NCBI GenBank assembly: GCA_955652795.1
Contig: CATPBQ010000228.1
Location: 1 to 7,300 of the forward strand
Direction: 5' to 3'
DNA: 7,300 bases
Origin: an uncultured Steroidobacteraceae bacterium
Lineage (GTDB): Bacteria > Pseudomonadota > Gammaproteobacteria > Steroidobacterales > Steroidobacteraceae
Positions within the stretch are counted from its first letter, which is position 1. Every line of letters begins with the position of its first letter. Both the position numbers and the translations under genes were made by a program. Positions 1-4,191 of this stretch are shown piece after piece. The notes beneath the pieces are model-generated. The model was not told the DNA's origin, made no database searches, and saw only the letters and a program-made list of their open reading frames with translations.

Positions 1-397
1 GCGCTTCGCCGCAGCGTACGTACTTGTCGGCGATCGACAGCGCGTACATGAACCCGGCACAGGCGGTCTCGAGGCTGAAGGCCGGCCCGCCGCGACAGCC
101 CAGGCGGTCCTGCAGCAGCGTGCCGCAGTTGGGAAACACCAGGTCCGGCGTGGTGGTGCCGAAAGCGATGAAGTCGACATCAGCCGGTGCGATGCCGGCC
201 GCCTCCAGGGCGTGGCGCGCCGCCTTTTCCGCCAGATCAAGCGTCGTCTCGCCCTCCGCGGCGACGTGGCGGCGCTCGATGCCGGTGCGGCTGCGAATCC
301 ACTCATCGGTGGTGTCGACCATCTTCTCCAGATCGAAGTTGGTGATCACCTTCTCCGGCAGATACGAGCCCGTGCCGGCGATACGCGAGTGAATCAA
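1..397 (-). CDS. fabH: Beta-ketoacyl-ACP synthase III (KAS III), 5' part of gene
   Basis: Encodes the N-terminal 132 residues of FabH, which condenses acetyl-CoA with malonyl-ACP to start type II fatty-acid synthesis in the cytoplasm. The gene continues past the left edge, so the catalytic His and Asn lie outside the window. Visible family landmarks are AGTGSYLP (residues 7-14), DEWI..RTGI (31-40) and the active-site stretch ETACAGF (110-116), with nucleophile Cys113, next to E. coli Cys112. The start is taken as TTG at 397-395. The homology begins only a few codons after it, there is no ATG before Met26, and an AAGGGG Shine-Dalgarno sits 7 nt upstream. The start overlaps the plsX stop as TTGA, which suggests translational coupling. 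It is the fourth gene of the yceD-rpmF-plsX-fabH operon. Function is secure; the start is likely. Confidence 0.95.
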   Translation of the reverse strand, partial: MIHSRIAGTGSYLPEKVITNFDLEKMVDTTDEWIRSRTGIERRHVAAEGETTLDLAEKAARHALEAAGIAPADVDFIAFGTTTPDLVFPNCGTLLQDRLGCRGGPAFSLETACAGFMYALSIADKYVRCGEA

Positions 398-1404
398 TTG
401 GCCGCCCCTTCTGCACGCAGTGCGTGCGCAATGTGCTCCGTGAGTCCGTGCCGCGCCGCCAGCGCGGCCGTGCCGATCGCGCGCGCGAACGCGACACCGT
501 CGGCTCGACCGTGGCTTTTTACCACGATCCCGGCAAGCCCCACCATGCAGGCGCCGTTGTAGCGGCGCGGATCGAGCCCGGCGGCCGCGCGGCGCAACAC
601 CGGACCTGCGATGAGGCCGGCGAGGCGGTCGAGGAACGATGACTGGAACTCCTGGCGCATGCGATCGGCGATCAGGTCCGCGACGCCCTCCATGGTCTTC
701 AACGCCACGTTGCCCGTGAAGCCGTCGGTCACGACGACGTCGACGGCGCCCGAGAAGATGTCATCACCTTCCACGAAGCCCACGTAGTTCAGCCCGCTGT
801 GCGCGAGCAGCGCATGCGCCGCCTGCACCACCTCGTCTCCCTTCATGTCCTCCTCGCCGATGTTGAGCAGACCGATGCGCGGCGCCGCCAGACCATACAC
901 GTCGCGGGCGATGATGGCGCCCATGGCGGCGAACTGGCGCAACTGCTCCGGTGTCGCCTTGGTGTTGGCGCCCAGATCGAGCATGTGCGTGTAACCGTGC
1001 GCGGCGGGGATCGCGGAGATGATGGCCGCGCGTTCCACGCCGGGCACCGTTCCCAGAACGAAGTGCGCAATCGCGGTGAGGGCTCCGGTGTTGCCCGCGC
1101 TCACGCACGCGCAGGCGCGCCCTTGCTGCACCAGGTTGATTGCGAGGCGCATCGAGGAGTCTTTCTTGCGACGGATCGCCTCACGTGGCTTGTCTCCCAT
1201 CGCCACGACCTGGGAGGCGGCCACCACGGTGGCGCGCTCGCGAACCGCGGCGGGCAGCGGCGTCAGGGCTGCGGTAATCAGCTGCGGCTCTCCCACCAGC
1301 TGTGCGCGCAGCTGTGGATCGTCGCTCAGGGCGCGCAGCGCACCGGCAACGTACTCACGCGGCTCATGGTCGCCGCTCATCACATCGATTGCGATCGGCA
1401 GCAC
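394..1404 (-). CDS. plsX: Phosphate acyltransferase PlsX
   Basis: Encodes a 336-residue PlsX (E. coli 356). The enzyme converts long-chain acyl-ACP and phosphate reversibly to acyl-phosphate, the donor for PlsY in phosphatidic acid synthesis; it is a peripheral membrane protein. Family landmarks are the N-terminal AIDVMSGD (residues 5-12; the usual form is DVMGGD, so Gly is Ser here), SAGNTGA (102-108), LDLGANT (142-148), NIGEE..KG (181-189), VTDGFTGN (225-232) and the C-terminal GLAGIVVKSHGRADG (289-303). The start is GTG at 1404-1402, the only start codon available before the conserved N-terminus, with AAAGG 5 nt upstream. It begins 34 nt after the rpmF stop and its TGA overlaps the fabH TTG. 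This places it in one transcript linking ribosome-protein and lipid genes. No damage is seen. Confidence 0.97.
   Translation of the reverse strand: MLPIAIDVMSGDHEPREYVAGALRALSDDPQLRAQLVGEPQLITAALTPLPAAVRERATVVAASQVVAMGDKPREAIRRKKDSSMRLAINLVQQGRACACVSAGNTGALTAIAHFVLGTVPGVERAAIISAIPAAHGYTHMLDLGANTKATPEQLRQFAAMGAIIARDVYGLAAPRIGLLNIGEEDMKGDEVVQAAHALLAHSGLNYVGFVEGDDIFSGAVDVVVTDGFTGNVALKTMEGVADLIADRMRQEFQSSFLDRLAGLIAGPVLRRAAAGLDPRRYNGACMVGLAGIVVKSHGRADGVAFARAIGTAALAARHGLTEHIAHALRAEGAAN
405..410 (-). promoter_or_regulatory. Ribosome binding site deciding the TTG start of fabH
   Basis: AAGGGG on the minus strand lies inside the last codons of plsX, 7 nt before the TTG at 397. It supports a TTG start for fabH even though no ATG is available. 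Confidence 0.6.
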
Positions 1405-1409
1405 GCAGG

Positions 1410-1414
1410 CCTTT
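1410..1414 (-). promoter_or_regulatory. Ribosome binding site for the GTG start of plsX
   Basis: AAAGG on the minus strand, 5 nt before the GTG at 1404. It helps decide the start because no ATG exists upstream of the conserved PlsX N-terminus. Confidence 0.55.
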
Positions 1415-1438
1415 GGGTCGGCGCAGGGACTTCGGGGT

Positions 1439-1633
1439 TTATTCCTTGTCTTCGGTCTCGGCGCGCTTCTCGATCACGCGCCGGCCCCGATAGAAACCAT
1501 CCGGCGTGATCCGGTGGCGCAGGTGCGTCTCACCGGACTGCGGATCGGTCGACAGTGCCGGCTTCGCGAGCCCGTCGTGTGATCGGTGCATTCCGCGTCG
1601 CGAGGGCGTCTTGCGGCTCTTTTGAACGGGCAT
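1439..1633 (-). CDS. rpmF: 50S ribosomal protein bL32
   Basis: Encodes a 64-residue bL32 (E. coli 57), a small basic structural protein of the large ribosomal subunit. The first half has the family pattern SRRGMHRSHDGL (residues 11-22), followed by SGETHLRHRITPDGFYRGR (33-51). There are no cysteines, so this is the zinc-free form of L32 as in E. coli. The last residues form a short charged tail (EKRAETEDKE) that is longer than in E. coli. ATG at 1633 has a clear AGGAG 8 nt upstream (1642-1646). The gene follows yceD by 28 nt and precedes plsX by 34 nt, with no promoter or terminator seen in either gap, so it should be co-transcribed with both. Confidence 0.98.
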   Translation of the reverse strand: MPVQKSRKTPSRRGMHRSHDGLAKPALSTDPQSGETHLRHRITPDGFYRGRRVIEKRAETEDKE

Positions 1634-1661
1634 GTGTCAGGCTCCTAACTCGATTCACCAT

Positions 1662-2174
1662 CTAACGTTTCAACAGCTCGGCAAGGCGCGCAAACGGCTT
1701 GTGCGTCGCCTCGCCCACGCGCTGCGGCACCACGCCAGGCGCCGGCGCCCCCCGGCACTCCTCGCCCTCCCCGTGCAGCGGCACGATGGGCAGCGTGAGC
1801 AACATCTCTTCCGTGATGAGCTCGCCAATGCTGATGCGACCACCCGGAGCGAGCACCGGCTCAAGATCCGCCGGCACCCGGCCGACATCCGCTTCAGAGG
1901 CGATCAGCCCCACCCGCACTACCGTCTCGACGGGCACCTGCATCGGCCTCATGCACCGCTGGCACTCGAGCGTGGCCACCCCGCTCACGGCCAGCTGCGC
2001 GACGGCGACGCTCGCCTCGCGCTTGAAGTTCACGCGCCCGTGCACGTTGCCGGCCACGCTCGCACGCTTCGAGCGCAAGCCGGACAGCTCGGCGAGCGGG
2101 ACAGCAAAGTCGACGTCGGCTCCGCCATCAGCCAGCCGGTCGACCTCGAGGGGTCTCGACCAGGGCGGCGACAT
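1662..2174 (-). CDS. yceD: YceD / DUF177 family, 23S rRNA accumulation protein
   Basis: Encodes a 170-residue DUF177 protein (E. coli YceD 173). The family is linked to normal 23S rRNA accumulation; its biochemical role is not settled. The diagnostic part is TLECQRCMRPM (residues 68-78), a CxxC pair at Cys71 and Cys74, followed by an acidic segment with GELITEEMLLTLPIVPLH (117-134) and a C-terminal HKPFARLAELLKR. ATG at 2174 is chosen because it gives the family length and a normal N-terminus. The frame stays open upstream, but that region holds a promoter and the divergent maf. There is no Shine-Dalgarno before this ATG, and the predicted transcription start lies only a few bases away, so the mRNA may be leaderless. 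It is first in the operon with rpmF, plsX and fabH. Confidence 0.93.
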   Translation of the reverse strand: MSPPWSRPLEVDRLADGGADVDFAVPLAELSGLRSKRASVAGNVHGRVNFKREASVAVAQLAVSGVATLECQRCMRPMQVPVETVVRVGLIASEADVGRVPADLEPVLAPGGRISIGELITEEMLLTLPIVPLHGEGEECRGAPAPGVVPQRVGEATHKPFARLAELLKR

Positions 2175-2182
2175 GGGGCGCG

Positions 2183-2188
2183 TATAAT
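2183..2188 (+). promoter_or_regulatory. Possible -10 element for maf, sharing the yceD -10
   Basis: A perfect TATAAT on the plus strand overlaps the minus-strand TATTAT by five bases. Initiation here would fall near 2195 and give maf a leader of about 40-55 nt. I see no good -35 at 16-18 bp upstream and no extended -10 TG, so the promoter would be weak or activator-dependent. Confidence 0.45.
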
Positions 2189-2212
2189 AGGTACCGACTC
2201 TCCCCAAGTCAA
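2184..2212 (-). promoter_or_regulatory. Sigma70-type promoter of the yceD-rpmF-plsX-fabH operon
   Basis: On the minus strand, TTGACT (2212-2207, one mismatch to the -35 consensus) and TATTAT (2189-2184, one mismatch to the -10 consensus) are separated by exactly 17 bp. Transcription should start near 2177 to 2174, which is 0-5 nt before the yceD ATG. This is the best promoter in the window. Its -35 is covered by an inverted repeat (2202-2226). Confidence 0.75.
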
Positions 2213-2226
2213 AATCGGATTTGGGG
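2202..2226. repeat. 25-bp inverted repeat between yceD and maf
   Basis: The left arm CCCCAAGTC (2202-2210) is the reverse complement of the right arm GATTTGGGG (2218-2226) except for one position, with 7 bp between the arms. The dyad covers the -35 of the yceD operon promoter. It could be a protein-binding operator on DNA. In the maf transcript the mismatch becomes a G-U pair, giving a continuous 9-bp RNA stem whose 3' arm holds the GGGG that could act as a maf ribosome binding site. Neither role is shown by sequence alone. Confidence 0.6.
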
Positions 2227-2249
2227 CTAAGCCATTGTTTCCAGTGATC

Positions 2250-2828
2250 TTGCCACCGCTGATCCTTGCGTCGACATCCCCGTACCGTCGCGAACTGCTG
2301 GCGCGACTGCGGCTGGCGTTCGAAGCGATGCCGTCCGGGGTACCCGAGGAACGCATCGACGGGGAGTCGCCGGCCGACCACGCGCTGCGGCTGGCGCTCG
2401 CGAAGGCGCAGGCTATTGCAGGCAGGCACCCGGGCGCCCTCGTGATCGGTGCCGACCAGGTGGCCGCCGCGGGTGAGCGGGTGCTCGGCAAACCCGGTGA
2501 CGCGGCGCACTGCCGCGCGCAGCTAGCTTCCCTGAGTGGCAAGACCGCACGCTTCTACACCGCCTGCGCGGTGCTGGGAGTCGGCGCCGGGGTGCGCCTC
2601 GCCCACGTCGACACCACCACGGTCGTGTTTCGCTCGCTGACCGCCGATGAGATCGAACGCTACGTGGCGTGCGAGCAGCCGTACGACTGTGCCGGCGGCT
2701 TCAAGGCGGAGGCCTTGGGTGTCGCGCTGTTTGAATGCATCGAGAGCCAGGATCCGACGGCGCTCATCGGGCTGCCGCTCATCTGGCTCGCGGGGGCACT
2801 GCGCGGCGCCGGCTACCACCTGCCCTGA
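2250..2828 (+). CDS. maf: Maf-family nucleotide pyrophosphatase, YceF (m7GTP) type
   Basis: Encodes a 192-residue Maf protein. Maf enzymes hydrolyse modified or non-canonical nucleoside triphosphates to monophosphates; the YceF branch prefers m7GTP. The N-terminus PPLILASTSPYRRELL holds the conserved S-x-S-P-[WY]-R-R signature (residues 8-14). GADQV (67-71) gives the catalytic Asp69, which aligns without gaps to E. coli YceF from its first residue. CAGGFKAEALGVALFE and DPTALIGLPLIWL complete the fold. The start is uncertain. TTG at 2250 gives the exact E. coli-like N-terminus but has no Shine-Dalgarno. GTG at 2244 is possible. TTG at 2235 has GGGG 8 nt upstream and would add five residues. 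The gene diverges from yceD and overlaps rluC tail to tail. Family is secure; m7GTP specificity is inferred from similarity. Confidence 0.93.
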   Translation: MPPLILASTSPYRRELLARLRLAFEAMPSGVPEERIDGESPADHALRLALAKAQAIAGRHPGALVIGADQVAAAGERVLGKPGDAAHCRAQLASLSGKTARFYTACAVLGVGAGVRLAHVDTTTVVFRSLTADEIERYVACEQPYDCAGGFKAEALGVALFECIESQDPTALIGLPLIWLAGALRGAGYHLP

Positions 2829-3825
2829 GCCGACGGCTGGATTTGGGGCGCGATGCCAGCTCATCGAGCACCGCGGCGAGCTCCGGCGGCAACGGTGAGT
2901 TGACGCTGAACTCTCCGCCCTGCGGCCACGCGAAGCTCACGCTGTGCGCGTGCAGGAACATGCGGCTCAGGCCGAGCGCGCGCAGCTCATCGTTGAAAGC
3001 GGCATCGCCGTACTTTTCATCCCCCGCCACCGGGTGTCCGGCGTGCTGCGCGTGCACACGGATCTGGTGAGTGCGGCCGGTGCGCAGTGTGACTTCCACG
3101 AGCGTCGCCGCGCTGCCGAAGAACTGCACCGGACGGAACTCGCTGACCGAGGGTTTGCCCGAAGGAGCGGCGCGCACGGTACGCTCGCCTCCGACCCGGG
3201 TATCGGTGCGCAATGGAACGTCGATGCGCCGGGCGCCGAGTTCCCACTTGCCCCTGACGAGGGCGAGGTAGCGCTTCTCAAAACCGTCCGTGCGCAGGAG
3301 CGCGTGCAGGCTGCGCAGCGTGCCCGCGTGGCGCGCGACCAGCAGGCACCCGCTGGTATCACGGTCGAGCCGATGCACGAGTTCGAGGGAATCGTCCGGA
3401 CGCAGCGCGCGCAGGGCCTCGATGACCCCGAAACTCACCCCACTGCCGCCGTGGACCGCGATACCGGCAGGCTTGTCGAGCACCAGGAGCTTCTCGTCCT
3501 GGTAGATGATGGCCTTGCGGAGGCTCTCGCACAGCTGCGCTGATGGCTTACCCGCTTGCGCCGGCGGCAGCACCCTCACCGGGGGAATGCGGATCCTGTC
3601 ATTAAGCTGCAGGCGTGTCTCGGGGCCGGCGCGGCGCCCGTTCACACGCACCTCGCCCTTGCGGATGACGCGGTACACGCGGCTGCGCGGCACCCCCCCC
3701 AGGCGCCGCTGAACGTAGTTATCGAGCCGCTGGCCGGCCTCCTGCAGGCTCACCTCAAAGTGCTGCACGTTGGTGCGGATCTCGCGTGGACTGGGCTCCG
3801 GCAAGGGGTCCTCAGCGTAAGGCAT
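2779..3825 (-). CDS. rluC: 23S rRNA pseudouridine synthase RluC
   Basis: Encodes a 348-residue RluA-family synthase (E. coli RluC 319). E. coli RluC makes pseudouridines 955, 2504 and 2580 in 23S rRNA. An S4-type RNA-binding domain occupies about residues 29-90 (EAGQRLDN, RKGEVRVNGRR, DRIRIPPVRV). The catalytic domain holds LDKPAGIAVHGGSG (116-129), HRLDRDTSG (151-159, catalytic Asp154), YLALVRGKW (186-194) and GRTHQIRVHAQHAGHP (250-265). These segments match RluC better than RluD. ATG at 3825 lies 15 nt from the predicted transcription start and has no strong Shine-Dalgarno. The last ~22 residues are an arginine- and serine-rich basic tail absent from E. coli RluC, encoded where the gene overlaps maf and just before. 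An eight-base G run (coding sense) lies at about codons 42-45, in the S4 domain. Confidence 0.96.
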   Translation of the reverse strand: MPYAEDPLPEPSPREIRTNVQHFEVSLQEAGQRLDNYVQRRLGGVPRSRVYRVIRKGEVRVNGRRAGPETRLQLNDRIRIPPVRVLPPAQAGKPSAQLCESLRKAIIYQDEKLLVLDKPAGIAVHGGSGVSFGVIEALRALRPDDSLELVHRLDRDTSGCLLVARHAGTLRSLHALLRTDGFEKRYLALVRGKWELGARRIDVPLRTDTRVGGERTVRAAPSGKPSVSEFRPVQFFGSAATLVEVTLRTGRTHQIRVHAQHAGHPVAGDEKYGDAAFNDELRALGLSRMFLHAHSVSFAWPQGGEFSVNSPLPPELAAVLDELASRPKSSRRLRAGGSRRRAVPPRAR

Positions 3826-3854
3826 TGTTTCTACAACGGTCTGTCGAGTATACT
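3825..3854 (+). promoter_or_regulatory. Candidate rne promoter
   Basis: TTGTTT (3825-3830) and TATACT (3849-3854) are separated by 18 bp on the plus strand. The predicted start at G3861 would give rne a leader of about 331 nt, close to the 361-nt leader known for E. coli rne. The -10 overlaps the rluC -10 on the other strand, and the -35 begins on the last base of the rluC start codon region. Confidence 0.55.
3847..3852 (-). promoter_or_regulatory. -10 element of the rluC promoter
   Basis: TATACT on the minus strand, one half of the palindrome AGTATACT (3847-3854). It predicts initiation at the A opposite 3840, leaving a 15-nt rluC leader. The -35 region is poor (CGCTTG at 17 bp spacing), so the call rests on the -10 and its position. 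Confidence 0.5.
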
Positions 3855-4123
3855 CTGCGGGTTGTCCGCCAAGCGGACGCACCAGTGGTTGGCGGCAGTG
3901 GCCGCCGCCCGTTTTAGTTGGACCTCTGAATCGAGGCCATCGCATTGGGCCGACAAGATCGCGCCACCTGCGTTGAATCTCACAAACCGAGACTTCCGCA
4001 GTCGGCGCCGTCGGTTGAGTTCACCGAAGGTTTCCTTTCTGCACCGCCTGCGATGAATGTGGCGGTCATTGCCATGAATGACGAGACTCGCTCTCCTTTG
4101 TCAGGTTTAAGGAATCTTCGCAG

Positions 4124-4155
4124 CCGCGGACCCCAGGTCCGGCGGCCTCCCGCCG
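4124..4155 (+). promoter_or_regulatory. Two mutually exclusive hairpins in the rne leader
   Basis: CCGCGGACC (4124-4132) can pair with GGTCC and GCGG (4136-4145, with one bulged G at 4141). The same bases 4140-4145 (CGGCGG) can instead pair perfectly with CCGCCG (4150-4155) around a CCTC loop. The two stems share 4140-4145 and cannot form together in full. They lie about 30 nt before the rne Shine-Dalgarno. Pairing is seen; switching is inference. Confidence 0.5.
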
Positions 4156-4167
4156 TATGCTTGCCGT

Positions 4168-4188
4168 CCCCTCACCGCACAGTAGGGG
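4168..4188 (+). promoter_or_regulatory. rne Shine-Dalgarno and a stem that can hide it
   Basis: AGGGG at 4184-4188 lies 3 nt before the rne ATG at 4192 and is the apparent ribosome binding site. It is perfectly complementary to CCCCT at 4168-4172, with an 11-nt loop, so the site can be closed in a hairpin. Confidence 0.5.
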
Positions 4189-4191
4189 CAC

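Larger units (their letters stand above)
3861..4191 (+). promoter_or_regulatory. Long structured 5' leader of rne
   Basis: About 330 nt lie between the predicted rne start point and its ATG, with no credible gene. Perfect or near-perfect stems are visible: GTCCGC/GCGGAC (3864-3878, 3-nt loop), GGCGGC/GCCGCC (3891-3906, 4-nt loop), CCTC/GAGG (3923-3936), an outer AACCGA/TCGGTT (3985-4016) enclosing GACT/AGTC (3991-4003), GTCATT/AATGAC (4065-4082), and the pair at 4124-4155. In E. coli, the rne leader folds into hairpins through which RNase E cleaves and represses its own mRNA. Position, length and structure suggest the same role here. I could not match individual hairpins to the E. coli ones from sequence alone. 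Confidence 0.6.

Noticed and set aside
799..1582. Plus-strand frames opposite plsX and rpmF
   Set aside because: Shadows of secure genes, with low-complexity translations and no start context.
1632..2249. 5' extension of the maf frame across yceD
   Set aside because: It is antisense to yceD, lies before the promoter region, and maf homology begins exactly at about 2250.
2175..2510. 5' extension of the yceD frame across maf
   Set aside because: It crosses the promoter and the maf coding region; the conserved YceD N-terminus and length fit ATG 2174.
3891..3916. GGCGGC/GCCGCC hairpin followed by GTTTT as an intrinsic terminator (attenuator) before rne
   Set aside because: The T run is short (four) and five bases away from the stem, so it is a poor terminator; kept only as leader structure.
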